DNA from: Flavobacteriaceae bacterium
Lineage (GTDB): Bacteria > Bacteroidota > Bacteroidia > Flavobacteriales > Flavobacteriaceae
Reading direction: 5' to 3'
Assembly (NCBI GenBank): GCA_031277535.1
Contig: JAITMD010000006.1
Coordinates: forward strand, 124,001-188,000
Length of the DNA stretch: 64,000 nucleotides
The translations under genes were made by a program, and so were the position numbers. This document shows positions 9,106 through 18,302 of this stretch, in pieces. Below the pieces are notes generated by a model, which did no database searches, was not told the DNA's origin, and saw nothing but the letters and a program-made list of their open reading frames with translations. Each line of letters begins with the position of its first letter. Position 1 is the first letter of the stretch.

Positions 9106-9708
9106 ATGGAGACACAGATATTAGACAAAGCTACAGAAATGTTTATGGCACAAGGTTTTAAGACTGTTACAATGGATGATATTGCAAATGATTTAAGCAT
9201 ATCTAAAAAAACAATTTATCAACATTTTGCTTCTAAACCTGATTTAATAGAAAAATGTTTAGCCCATATCAACAGTATATTTTTAAAACAATTAGAAGAA
9301 TCTTTAAGCAAAAACGAAGAGGCAATTCCCGAAATGTTTAGAGCCTATACTGACATCAACAAGATATTTGTAATTGATTGTTCCTCATCCTTCTATCAAT
9401 TATCTAAATATTACCCCAAAATAGCGCAAAAACAAAAGGCTTTTCACCAGAAAAAATATGTAAAACTAATAGAGAAAAATCTAAAAAAAGGAATCAAAGA
9501 AGGTGTTTATCGCTCTGACTTAGACGTTGAATTTGTAGCCCGATTCTATATTGCTTCATACACAACAATAGAAGATTTAGACTTTTTTCCAAAAAACATG
9601 TATACGCATTTAGAAGTACACGCTATGCATTCTGAATACCACTTTAGAAGTATAGCAACAGAAAAAGGATTAAAAAAATACTACGAATTACTACACAAGA
9701 GACAATAA
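9106..9708 (+). CDS. TetR/AcrR family transcriptional regulator
   Basis: This 200-residue repressor-type regulator has an N-terminal TetR helix-turn-helix (GFKTVTMDDIANDLSISK, then KTIYQHFASKPDL, about residues 18-50) and a C-terminal helical ligand domain. I start it at the ATG 9106 rather than the TTG at 9082, which sits in the -7 element. It is the first gene of a four-gene unit with TolC, adaptor and RND pump; its stop lies one base before the tolC-like ATG. It probably represses this operon through the palindrome at 9024-9055 and is released when a pump substrate binds. Confidence 0.92.
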   Translation: METQILDKATEMFMAQGFKTVTMDDIANDLSISKKTIYQHFASKPDLIEKCLAHINSIFLKQLEESLSKNEEAIPEMFRAYTDINKIFVIDCSSSFYQLSKYYPKIAQKQKAFHQKKYVKLIEKNLKKGIKEGVYRSDLDVEFVARFYIASYTTIEDLDFFPKNMYTHLEVHAMHSEYHFRSIATEKGLKKYYELLHKRQ

Positions 9709-9709
9709 T

Positions 9710-11029
9710 ATGAACAAATTCAAAATCACACTCTTTGCATTACTTATTGGTTTTAGTGTTGCTGCTCAGGAGCAACTAACCTTAAAGAATGCTTTGCAAT
9801 ATGCGCTACAATATAAATCGGAGGCCAAACAAGCAACATTAGATATTGAAAACAGTCAGTATCAAATTGAGGAAGTAAAATCAAATGCTTTGCCTCACCT
9901 AAACGTTGAAGGGAATTTGGTAAACAACGTGAAAATTCAAGAAATGCCATTAACAATGAATGGGAGCACACAAATGATTCCCTTTGGTTTAAAATGGAAT
10001 TCGCAAGTTTCTGCAACAGCCTCTCAAATCCTGTTTAACCAAGCTGTTTTTATGGGATTAAAAGCTGCGCGTACAGCGAAGGATTTTTACATCATCAACA
10101 AGACATTAACTGATGAACAAATCATTGAAAAAGTAGCTAATACCTACTACCAAGTATATCAGTCAAAAGCAATGTTGAAAACAATTGAAACTACAATTGA
10201 GAGTACAACAAAGATTAAAGACATTATTGAAAACTTACACAAAAATGGGTTAGCTACTAAGATAGATTTAGACCGTACGAAAGTAAGTTTAAGTAATTTA
10301 AAAGCGAACAGACAACAAATCATCAATGCAATAGATTTACAAGAAAATGCGCTAAAGTTCTTTATGGGTATGGATGTAAATCAAGACATCGTAATGCCTG
10401 ATGCTACTTTTGAAATTGATAAAGCAAAATTGCTAAGTGAAAGCAAATTGGAAAATCGTACAGAATTGCACTTGTTAGAAAAACAAAAAGACTTGCTTAC
10501 TTACAAGAAGAAATCAATCATTGCAGATTATTATCCTTCTTTAGCTGCTTTTGCCTCATTTGCATATAATGGAATCGGAGATAAATTCCCTTGGGGAGGA
10601 AAACCAGCAGATCAAGTATATTGGGTACCAACTTCTGCTGTAGGTATATCATTAAAACTGCCAATATTCAATGGGTTTCAAACAAGATCAAAAGTAAGAC
10701 AAGTAGATATAGAGCTTAGAAAATTAGATGTACAAGTATCTGACACTAAACAAGCATTGGCACTTGACTTTAAGAATGCACAAAAATCAATTGAAAATGC
10801 TATGATTACTATTGATATTCAAGAAGAAAACGTTGCTTTAGCCAAAGATGTATTGTCCAACATTCAGAACAACTACAAACATGGTTTGGCTTCTTTGACA
10901 GACTTATTAAATGCTGAGAATGCATATACAGAGGCTGAAAACAACAATACTAAAGCAAGATTAGATTTCAAATTAGCCGAAATACAATTAGTAAAAGCAC
11001 AAGGAGAATTAAAAACATTAGTAGACTAA
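9710..11029 (+). CDS. TolC-family outer-membrane efflux protein
   Basis: This 439-residue protein forms the outer-membrane channel of a tripartite efflux pump. A signal peptide (FALLIGFSVAAQ) is followed by two outer-membrane efflux repeats. These have long coiled-coil helices (QYALQYKSEAKQATLDIENSQYQ region, and NNYKHGLASLTDLLNAENAY near residue 390) and beta segments in between. The length is typical for the family. It follows the TetR gene by one base and is 19 bp from the adaptor gene. Substrate is unknown. Confidence 0.93.
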   Translation: MNKFKITLFALLIGFSVAAQEQLTLKNALQYALQYKSEAKQATLDIENSQYQIEEVKSNALPHLNVEGNLVNNVKIQEMPLTMNGSTQMIPFGLKWNSQVSATASQILFNQAVFMGLKAARTAKDFYIINKTLTDEQIIEKVANTYYQVYQSKAMLKTIETTIESTTKIKDIIENLHKNGLATKIDLDRTKVSLSNLKANRQQIINAIDLQENALKFFMGMDVNQDIVMPDATFEIDKAKLLSESKLENRTELHLLEKQKDLLTYKKKSIIADYYPSLAAFASFAYNGIGDKFPWGGKPADQVYWVPTSAVGISLKLPIFNGFQTRSKVRQVDIELRKLDVQVSDTKQALALDFKNAQKSIENAMITIDIQEENVALAKDVLSNIQNNYKHGLASLTDLLNAENAYTEAENNNTKARLDFKLAEIQLVKAQGELKTLVD

Positions 11030-11048
11030 CCTATACAGAAGTACAAGA

Positions 11049-12110
11049 ATGAAAAAAATAGTTACAGCAGTAATCGTTATCGCCTTATTAGGTGGAGCCG
11101 CATATATCATATCAAAAAACAAAGCTAAAAATCAAGAAGAAACAGCCATTGTAGCAGAAAAAAGTTCGGTTGTATCTGTGCAAGCAGAAAAAGCAACAAT
11201 CAAAAACTTTGATACAAGCTATAAAGCTAATGGTAATTTTATACCTAATCAGGATGTTACTATTTCTGCAGAAACCCCAGGTCGTATTGTTAAACTTCTT
11301 GTAGATGAAGGAGCACAAGTACGCAAAGGGCAAATCTTAGCTCTTGTAAATAGCGATCAAATAAATGTACAAATTCAGAACGCAGAAGCTGCATTAGCTA
11401 ATGCTAAGTCTGATGCTGTTCGATTTGAGAGCGCTTTTAAAACAGGGGGTGTTACACAACAACAATTAGAACAAGTACGCCTTCAACTAAAAAATGCTGA
11501 AGCTAACGTAAAATCAGCACGTATCACAGCAGGTGATGCACATATCAAAGCTCCAATAGATGGAATTATAAATAAAAAACACGTTGAATTAGGTTCATTT
11601 GTTGCTCCAGGAGCACCGCTATTTGAATTAGTAGATGTAAGTAAATTAAAACTACGTGTAAACGTTGATGAAGGGCATGTTGCAAATCTTAAAAATGGAG
11701 ATATTATTATAGTAGGTGCAAGTGTGCTTCCAAATGATACATTTGAGGGAAAAGTAGTTTTCATTGCTCCTAAAGCTGACGCTACCTTAAACTACCCAGT
11801 TGATCTATTAATAACAAATAACCACGATAGTAAACTACGAGCTGGAATGTATGGGTTTGCAAACTTTGATGCAGAGGCAGATCAACATAAGCCTATTTTA
11901 ATGGTACCTCGCAATGCCTTTGTTGGAAGTGTTAGTTCAAACTTAGTGTACACTATAATTGACAACAAAGCTGTGGCAAAAACTGTTGTTTCAGGAAGAA
12001 ACTTTGGAGACTTTGTAGAGATATTGGAAGGATTGAGAGAAGGAGAAATTGTAATTACTTCTGGACAAATCAACTTAACAAACCAAGCGCCTGTATCAAT
12101 TATTAAATAA
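11049..12110 (+). CDS. RND efflux periplasmic adaptor (membrane fusion protein)
   Basis: This 353-residue HlyD/AcrA-type adaptor joins the inner-membrane RND pump to the TolC channel. The N-terminus is an uncleaved membrane anchor (VIVIALLGGAAYIIS) without a lipobox Cys. Then come the split barrel-sandwich lipoyl motifs (GRIVKLLVDEGAQVRKGQ near residue 80 and HIKAPIDGII near 166) flanking a short alpha-hairpin, a beta-barrel and a membrane-proximal domain (about 270-353). It lies between the tolC-like and RND genes. Confidence 0.93.
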   Translation: MKKIVTAVIVIALLGGAAYIISKNKAKNQEETAIVAEKSSVVSVQAEKATIKNFDTSYKANGNFIPNQDVTISAETPGRIVKLLVDEGAQVRKGQILALVNSDQINVQIQNAEAALANAKSDAVRFESAFKTGGVTQQQLEQVRLQLKNAEANVKSARITAGDAHIKAPIDGIINKKHVELGSFVAPGAPLFELVDVSKLKLRVNVDEGHVANLKNGDIIIVGASVLPNDTFEGKVVFIAPKADATLNYPVDLLITNNHDSKLRAGMYGFANFDAEADQHKPILMVPRNAFVGSVSSNLVYTIIDNKAVAKTVVSGRNFGDFVEILEGLREGEIVITSGQINLTNQAPVSIIK

Positions 12111-12134
12111 CATCCTAAAAAAAAGGATAGACGT

Positions 12135-15100
12135 ATGAAAATAGCCGAAATATCAATCAAACGTCCAAGTATAATCATCGTACTATTTATTGCGTTGTTA
12201 CTTGGAGGTATATTTAGTTATAAAAACTTAAGTTATGAATTAGTCCCAAAGTTTGAGATTAACATCATTACGGTAGCAACAGTATATCCAGGAGCTTCAC
12301 CTTCTGAAATAGAAAATACTGTAACCAAGAAAATAGAAGATGCCGTAGCCTCATTGGAAAATGTAAAAAAGGTAGAGGCCATGTCGTTTGAGAGTTTATC
12401 AACTGTAATGATATACTTAAATCCAGATGCTAATGCCGATCTTTCATTAAATGATGCTCAGCGTAAAATAAACGCCATCTTAAAAGATTTACCTAAAGAT
12501 GTAGATCCACCATCGTTACAAAAGTACTCGTTGAGTGATTTGCCTATTATGACATTAAGTATCACAAGTAACCTTAGTGAGAAAGAGTTGTATGACTTGC
12601 TTGACAAGAAAATACAACCTGTATTTTCACGTGTCAATGGAGTTGCTAAAGTGAACTTGATTGGTGGGGAACAACGAGAAATACAAGTACTATTAGATCC
12701 TAAAAAAGTAGAAGCTTATGGATTAAGTGTACCACAAGTACAACAAATCGTCTTAGGTTCTAATTTAGATTTCCCAACAGGTAGTGTGAAATCACAAGAC
12801 AAGCAAACGTTAATCCGTTTAGCAGGGAAATACAAGAATATAGAAGAGATGAGAAACTTAGTTATCGCATCTCATGGAGGGATAGACATCCGCTTAAGTG
12901 ATATTGCAGATGTACAAGACGGAATTAAAGAAATTGACAAGATTGCGCGTTTAAATCAGAAGTCAACTATTTTGATGGAGGTAATCAAACAATCGGATGC
13001 AAATGCAGTATCTGTAAGTGAGCTGACACATAAAGTGATTGATGAAGTACAAACAAACTACAAAGACCAAGACATACAAATAAAAGTAGCTAATGACTCT
13101 TCTGAATTTACTTTAGAAGCTGCTAACTCGGTTATCTTTGACTTGTTCTTAGCTATTGTATTAGTAGCTTTTGTAATGTTGTTTTTCTTACACAGTTTTA
13201 GAAATGCGTTAATTGTAATGGTTGCAATACCATTATCTTTAGTTGCTACATTTATTGGAATCTATTTATTAGGGTATACATTAAACTTATTGAGTTTACT
13301 TGCGCTATCACTGGTTGTAGGTATTCTTGTCGATGATGCCATCGTAGTAATTGAGAATATCCACCGCCATATGGAAATGGGTAAAAACAAAGTACGTGCA
13401 TCCTATGACGGAGCGAAAGAAATTGGATTTACTGTAACAGCGATTACATTAGTTATTGTGGTTGTATTCTTACCTATTGCAATGTCATCTGGATTGGTAC
13501 CTAATATCATTAAACAATTCTGTGTGACTGTAATTATCGCTACCATGCTTTCTTTATTAGTTTCGTTTACAATTGTGCCATGGTTATTCTCAAGATATGG
13601 TAAGATAGAAGTAATTAAAGCCTCTTCTTTCTTCGGTAGAATATTACATGGATTTGAAAGAGGTTTAAGTTCATTTACGCACGGAATTTCAAACTTATTG
13701 GTATGGTCATTAAACTCAACTAAAAATACAATCATTGTATTAATCATTGTGGCAGTATCATTCTTTGGTTCTCTGGCGCTACCTATTTTAGGTTATGTAG
13801 GTGGAGAGTTTTTCCCAAAAACAGATAAAGGAGAGTTCTTAGTACAGTTGGAATTAGACAAAGATGCTTCTGTACAACAAACCAACCAAATGACTCAGAA
13901 GGTAGAAGAGTTTTTGCGTACTAAACCAGAGGTTGTAGATATGATTACTACTGTTGGTCAGTCATCTGAAGGATATGGAGGTATTCAAGCTACAAAATAC
14001 AAATCAGAAATACACGTAATTCTAACAGATAAGAAATTGCGTAAAGAGAACTCGTTTGTATATGCTGCAAAATTAAAGAATGAATTAGCTCCATTAGTTG
14101 TAGGTGCAAAAGTAAAAACAGTACCTGTGGGATTAATGGGAGCAGAAGAAGCACCATTAGCCTTAACAATTACAGGTTCTAACTTGGATGACGCTATGGA
14201 TTTTGCAATTCAGGCAAAAGAGTTATTAGACAAAATACCTGGTACAATGGAAACAAAACTGACTACAGAAACAGGTAGTCCAGAAATTAATGTACAGGTA
14301 GATCGCGATAAAATGGCTGCACTTGGCTTGGATATGTACACAGTAGGTATGACAATGCAAACAGCATTTAATGGAAATACTGATGGTAAATTTAGAGCGG
14401 GTGAATATGAGTATGACATTAATATTCGATTCCAAGAGTTTGCAAGAACTACTATAGATGATGTGAAGCAAATTAATTTCAAGAATAATAGAGGAGAAGA
14501 TGTGAAATTACAGCAATTTGCTGATGTAAAATATAGTTCTGGACCATCTGTATTGGAACGTAGAGATAAAAGTCCGTCTGTAACTATTAAATCACAAACA
14601 ATTGGTCGTGCTCCTGGAGATATTGCTAACGAATGGTTACCTCAATTTGATAAATTAACGATGAAACCTGGAGTAAAATATCAGTGGACAGGTACTATGG
14701 CAGATCAGGAAGAAGGTTTTGGTACATTGGGAATTGCTCTATTAGCGGCTATTACATTAGTTTACTTAGTTATGGTGGCATTGTATAACAGTTTCTCAAA
14801 ACCATTTATTGTAATTTTCTCAGTTCCGTTGTCATTTATTGGAGCATTATTAGCTTTAGCTATAGCAAATATTACTTTAAACATCTTTACGATTCTGGGT
14901 ATTATCATGTTGATTGGATTGGTATGTAAAAATGCAATCTTACTTGTTGACTTTGCAAATCACAGAGTTGAAGCAGGAGATTCTGTACACGATGCCTTAA
15001 TCGCAGCAAACCATGCGCGTTTACGTCCAATCTTAATGACAACGATTGCTATGGTTATTGGTATGATTCCTATTGCTATGGCGAATGGTGCTGGTGCAGA

Positions 15101-15320
15101 AATGAATAATGGATTAGCAGTAGTAATTATTGGAGGGCTATTATCGTCATTGATACTTACACTGGTGATTGTTCCTATTATCTATTCTATTTTTGATAAA
15201 ATCAGTAGACGCTTTGGTAAAAAAGAAGAGATTGACTACGCTCATCTTATGACTGAAGACTTTAAATTTAATGAAAACTTTGTTGATGAATTTGCTAAAA
15301 AAGAGGAAGACAAAGAATAA
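12135..15320 (+). CDS. RND-family multidrug efflux transporter (HAE1/AcrB type)
   Basis: This 1061-residue inner-membrane proton-driven exporter is of the usual length for the AcrB family. An N-terminal membrane helix is followed by a large periplasmic porter/docking loop. The central membrane helices include VGILVDDAIVVIENIHR, with the paired Asp residues of proton relay near residue 400. A second periplasmic loop and second half follow (IGLVCKNAILLVDFAN near 930). The C-terminus is short and charged. It is the last gene of the TetR-TolC-adaptor-pump operon and ends at a strong terminator. Export of toxic organic compounds is likely; the particular drugs are unknown. Confidence 0.95.
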   Translation: MKIAEISIKRPSIIIVLFIALLLGGIFSYKNLSYELVPKFEINIITVATVYPGASPSEIENTVTKKIEDAVASLENVKKVEAMSFESLSTVMIYLNPDANADLSLNDAQRKINAILKDLPKDVDPPSLQKYSLSDLPIMTLSITSNLSEKELYDLLDKKIQPVFSRVNGVAKVNLIGGEQREIQVLLDPKKVEAYGLSVPQVQQIVLGSNLDFPTGSVKSQDKQTLIRLAGKYKNIEEMRNLVIASHGGIDIRLSDIADVQDGIKEIDKIARLNQKSTILMEVIKQSDANAVSVSELTHKVIDEVQTNYKDQDIQIKVANDSSEFTLEAANSVIFDLFLAIVLVAFVMLFFLHSFRNALIVMVAIPLSLVATFIGIYLLGYTLNLLSLLALSLVVGILVDDAIVVIENIHRHMEMGKNKVRASYDGAKEIGFTVTAITLVIVVVFLPIAMSSGLVPNIIKQFCVTVIIATMLSLLVSFTIVPWLFSRYGKIEVIKASSFFGRILHGFERGLSSFTHGISNLLVWSLNSTKNTIIVLIIVAVSFFGSLALPILGYVGGEFFPKTDKGEFLVQLELDKDASVQQTNQMTQKVEEFLRTKPEVVDMITTVGQSSEGYGGIQATKYKSEIHVILTDKKLRKENSFVYAAKLKNELAPLVVGAKVKTVPVGLMGAEEAPLALTITGSNLDDAMDFAIQAKELLDKIPGTMETKLTTETGSPEINVQVDRDKMAALGLDMYTVGMTMQTAFNGNTDGKFRAGEYEYDINIRFQEFARTTIDDVKQINFKNNRGEDVKLQQFADVKYSSGPSVLERRDKSPSVTIKSQTIGRAPGDIANEWLPQFDKLTMKPGVKYQWTGTMADQEEGFGTLGIALLAAITLVYLVMVALYNSFSKPFIVIFSVPLSFIGALLALAIANITLNIFTILGIIMLIGLVCKNAILLVDFANHRVEAGDSVHDALIAANHARLRPILMTTIAMVIGMIPIAMANGAGAEMNNGLAVVIIGGLLSSLILTLVIVPIIYSIFDKISRRFGKKEEIDYAHLMTEDFKFNENFVDEFAKKEEDKE

Positions 15321-15341
15321 ATAATTATATATGCAATTTTG

Positions 15342-15377
15342 AAATGGAGAGGAAAGTAATTTCTTCTCCATTTTTTT
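15342..15377 (+). terminator. Rho-independent terminator of the efflux operon
   Basis: A 14-bp stem (aaatggagaggaaa / tttcttctccattt, one G-T pair) with a 4-nt loop runs into seven T. It lies 21 bp past the RND stop. Confidence 0.9.
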
Positions 15378-15423
15378 ATACACCCATAGAATATTATATC
15401 TTTAACATTCAAAATTCTTTATC

Positions 15424-16320
15424 TTGAAAGATACATTTATCCAAGTATACTCACTAAGCGACATTACTCAAAGATATCCTAATACCCTGGTCGATCAACG
15501 ACTGGCTATTGTTGATATTGGTCCATCTTATAAACAATACTTTGTGATTGGTAAGCCTTATCAATTTACTAATTTGGGATTAATAATTATTACAGCAGGC
15601 AAATGTCAGATAACTATCAACTTAGAACCTATCACGGTTAAAAGAGGAGATATAATTGTAGTGCTACCCAACCAGTTTTTTGAGATAATTAACTATACAG
15701 AAGACTTTGCTGTGAAAGCACTTTTTGTAGACTCCAGCTTACTATTAGAAGGTAGTTTTTACTTTAAATCTAATGAGCTTATTAATATTCTGTCATCAAA
15801 GTTTCCGAAAGTTATCTCCCTTAATGGGCAAGTAACAAGAGAAATACGTTTTCACTTAAAAAAACTAAAAGAGTACAGCATGAGGAGTTCTAATTTATTT
15901 GCAAAAAACCTTGTACTGCACCACTTCTCTGTTATTATGTATGAATTAGGTAATTTTTACTATCAAATTAATTTGGAGAAAAACAATTCTAAAGAACAAA
16001 GAGGAGAAGAGATTGTCAAAGAATTCTTGTTTTTAATGTATACACACTTTAAGCAAGAAAGAAATGTTCAGTTTTATGCAGATAATATGCATATCAGTAG
16101 AAAACACTTGACAAAAATAATAACAGATAAACTACACAAAACACCCAAACAATTAATTGCTGAAGCAGTTATCTTGGAAGCTAAAGTGTTGTTGAAAAAC
16201 CCAAAAATTAGTATTAGTGAAATTGTAACTGAGCTAAATTTTAATGATACTGCTATTTTTAGTAAATATTTCAAAACATATACTGGTATCTCTCCTACAG
16301 AACATAAAAAAACATACTAA
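15424..16320 (+). CDS. AraC-family transcriptional regulator
   Basis: This 298-residue protein has an N-terminal cupin-like sensing domain (about residues 15-140, including VKRGDIIVVLPNQFF) and a C-terminal double helix-turn-helix. The latter contains FYADNMHISRKHLTKII and ISISEIVTELNFND..IFSKYFKTYTGISPTEH, the AraC signature. The start is TTG at 15424: an in-frame stop lies 21 bp upstream and no ATG is available before the conserved region. It has its own transcription unit between the efflux terminator and the FabH gene; the target genes are not evident. Confidence 0.88.
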   Translation: MKDTFIQVYSLSDITQRYPNTLVDQRLAIVDIGPSYKQYFVIGKPYQFTNLGLIIITAGKCQITINLEPITVKRGDIIVVLPNQFFEIINYTEDFAVKALFVDSSLLLEGSFYFKSNELINILSSKFPKVISLNGQVTREIRFHLKKLKEYSMRSSNLFAKNLVLHHFSVIMYELGNFYYQINLEKNNSKEQRGEEIVKEFLFLMYTHFKQERNVQFYADNMHISRKHLTKIITDKLHKTPKQLIAEAVILEAKVLLKNPKISISEIVTELNFNDTAIFSKYFKTYTGISPTEHKKTY

Positions 16321-16464
16321 AACCACCCACATAAAAGCGTCTTTTTGACAAATTTAGCCGTTTATTTTACTAACAAATATCAAAGATTTTGATGAAATTT
16401 GTAGGAGAAATAAACGACAATCCAGGCTGCAAACTCACCTATGTAGCTACAAAGACACATAAAA

Positions 16465-17466
16465 ATGCTTAGTAAAAGTACACATAGACCCACACGTGCC
16501 ATCATTTCTGCTATTGGCGGTTACGTTCCTGAAGGCAGAAGAACAAATGAAGATTTAGAACGTATAACTGATACCAACAACGAGTGGATTATCAAACGTA
16601 CAGGTATTAAAGAACGTAGAATACTATCAGATGGCTTAGCAACTTCAGATATGGCTGTACAGGCCATTCGAAACTTAGCAATTACTTATCAAAAAGACAT
16701 AAGTAAAATAGATGCTTTAATCGTTGCAACCTCAACTCCTGATATGCCGATGCCTACAACAGCCAATATCATCTGTCACAAATTAGGTATTCAAAATGTT
16801 TGGGCTTTTGATGTTAATGCCGCATGTTCTGGTTTTTTATATACATTAGACTTAGGAGCTTCATTAATTGAAACTGGACGTTATAAAAACGTTGTTGTAA
16901 TAGGAGCAGATAAAATAAGTGCTTTTGTTAATATCAACGATAGAGCAACTAATATTCTTTTTGGAGATGGTGCCGGAGCTGTATGGTTGGAACCTTCTAC
17001 AGAAAATGGGATATTAGACGCTTTATTATTGAGTAATGGAATTGGACAACCTTACTTAAATATTGAAGGAGGAGGTTCTTTACACCCTATTGGACAAGCC
17101 TTTGGCAATGACGATAAACAATACTTAAAACAGGATGGTAAAATTGTTTTTAAACATGCTGTTCAATCTATGAGTGATGCTTGTTTAAAAGTAGTTGAAA
17201 GAAATCAATTAAGTATTTCACAAGTTGATTGGGTCATACCTCATCAAGCAAACCAACGTATTATAGATGCTGTGGGAAGACAAATTAATATTGAAGAACA
17301 CAAAACACTCTCTAATATCGCTTATTACGGTAATACAATAGCTGCTACAATCCCCCTATGTATGTGGGAAAACAAAGATAAATTCAAAAAGAATGATTTA
17401 ATTATGCTTACTGCTTTTGGAGCTGGTTTTTCGTGGGGTGCAAGCTTATTACATTGGGCTATATAA
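16465..17466 (+). CDS. fabH: 3-oxoacyl-ACP synthase III family protein
   Basis: This 333-residue thiolase-fold enzyme condenses acetyl-CoA (or another acyl-CoA) with malonyl-ACP. The catalytic triad is visible: Cys121 in AACSGFLY, His in WVIPHQANQR (about residue 261) and Asn in YYGNTIAATIP (about 291). Length is typical. The position behind an AraC regulator, away from plsX/fab genes, leaves open that this is a second FabH paralogue rather than the housekeeping one. A long palindromic terminator follows. Confidence 0.88.
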   Translation: MLSKSTHRPTRAIISAIGGYVPEGRRTNEDLERITDTNNEWIIKRTGIKERRILSDGLATSDMAVQAIRNLAITYQKDISKIDALIVATSTPDMPMPTTANIICHKLGIQNVWAFDVNAACSGFLYTLDLGASLIETGRYKNVVVIGADKISAFVNINDRATNILFGDGAGAVWLEPSTENGILDALLLSNGIGQPYLNIEGGGSLHPIGQAFGNDDKQYLKQDGKIVFKHAVQSMSDACLKVVERNQLSISQVDWVIPHQANQRIIDAVGRQINIEEHKTLSNIAYYGNTIAATIPLCMWENKDKFKKNDLIMLTAFGAGFSWGASLLHWAI

Positions 17467-17512
17467 TTGCTCTAATAAAGAATTTGAAGTTCAAGACGTA
17501 AACAACAATTAA

Positions 17513-17552
17513 TAATAAAAGGGAATACAGTATACTGCATTCCCTTTTATTA
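17513..17552. terminator. Bidirectional terminator after fabH
   Basis: Two 20-base arms (one mismatch) around the palindrome cagtatactg form a long hairpin with A-rich and T-rich ends. It lies between convergent fabH and the XRE regulator. Confidence 0.88.
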
Positions 17553-17665
17553 TTTCATTGCTTTACTCCTAATGAAATAAATCATTAAGAATACGATATG
17601 TATATTTAAGACACTTACTTAAAAATAAGTAGTCTCTATTTAATAACTCATCTTTTGGAAGCAGA

Positions 17666-17977
17666 CTATTCTAAATCTTTTGGAAATTCTATTCGTTCCT
17701 TTCTTAAATACTCTACTAAATCCTCGTGTTTACGTTCTATTTCTGAAGTACAATCACAAGAAATAGGGCATATTTTTGCAGGAGAAATTTCTAAGATTCT
17801 TGCTATTTGGTTTAGCACATCGTTTTTCAACTTCGTTTTACCACTTTCGATGTCAGAATATGCCTTCTGAGATAAACCTAATTTTAGAGCAACGTATTCT
17901 TGAGAATAACCAAGCTCTTTTCTTCTTGTCTTGATTTTCTCTGCGTTAACACCACAATTATCATTCGACTTTTGCAT
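17666..17977 (-). CDS. XRE-family helix-turn-helix regulator
   Basis: This 103-residue DNA-binding protein has a Cro/CI-type HTH at about residues 13-68 (KTRRKELGYSQEYVALKLGL, then SQKAYSDIESGKTKL). A C-terminal extension holds three Cys (CPISCDC) and a charged helix. The Cys cluster could bind metal or respond to redox, but this is speculation. It is monocistronic and divergent from the outer-membrane protein pair; a palindrome at 18190-18205 in the shared intergenic region could be its operator. Confidence 0.88.
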   Translation of the reverse strand: MQKSNDNCGVNAEKIKTRRKELGYSQEYVALKLGLSQKAYSDIESGKTKLKNDVLNQIARILEISPAKICPISCDCTSEIERKHEDLVEYLRKERIEFPKDLE

Positions 17978-18302
17978 AATAAAGAATTCAAATATTTGCT
18001 ATCAAAAGTAACTCTTTTATTAATACAAATTCTACTTTATCTTTTTTTATTCAAAAATCTTTCTATAAAAATCAATCTATACTGCTTTCCTCAAACTTAA
18101 TTACTGCAAAAAAAACACACGCTACTAAGTCCCTAATTCTCCAGTACTACTCTATCTATTATTTAACTGTTCGAAAACACAAAAAGAAGTGTTCGAAAGC
18201 GAACATCTTAAGAACAGACAAAACAAAAACAATACTGTAAATCAATACTTTAATCAATAAATAAATTAGTGGCACATAAATAGAATTAATACTATCAAAT
18301 AA
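17978..18302. other. Intergenic region with TGTTCG half-sites
   Basis: This 325-bp AT-rich region between two divergent genes holds no convincing gene. It contains a TGTTCG half-site at 18168-18173 and a full palindrome at 18190-18205; otherwise nothing recognisable was seen. Confidence 0.55.
18190..18205. promoter_or_regulatory. Palindrome, possible operator
   Basis: TGTTCG-aaag-CGAACA has perfect 6-bp arms, and a further half-site (tgttcgaaa) lies about 22 bp upstream. Repetition of the half-site in a divergent promoter region next to an XRE regulator suggests a protein-binding site. Confidence 0.45.
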
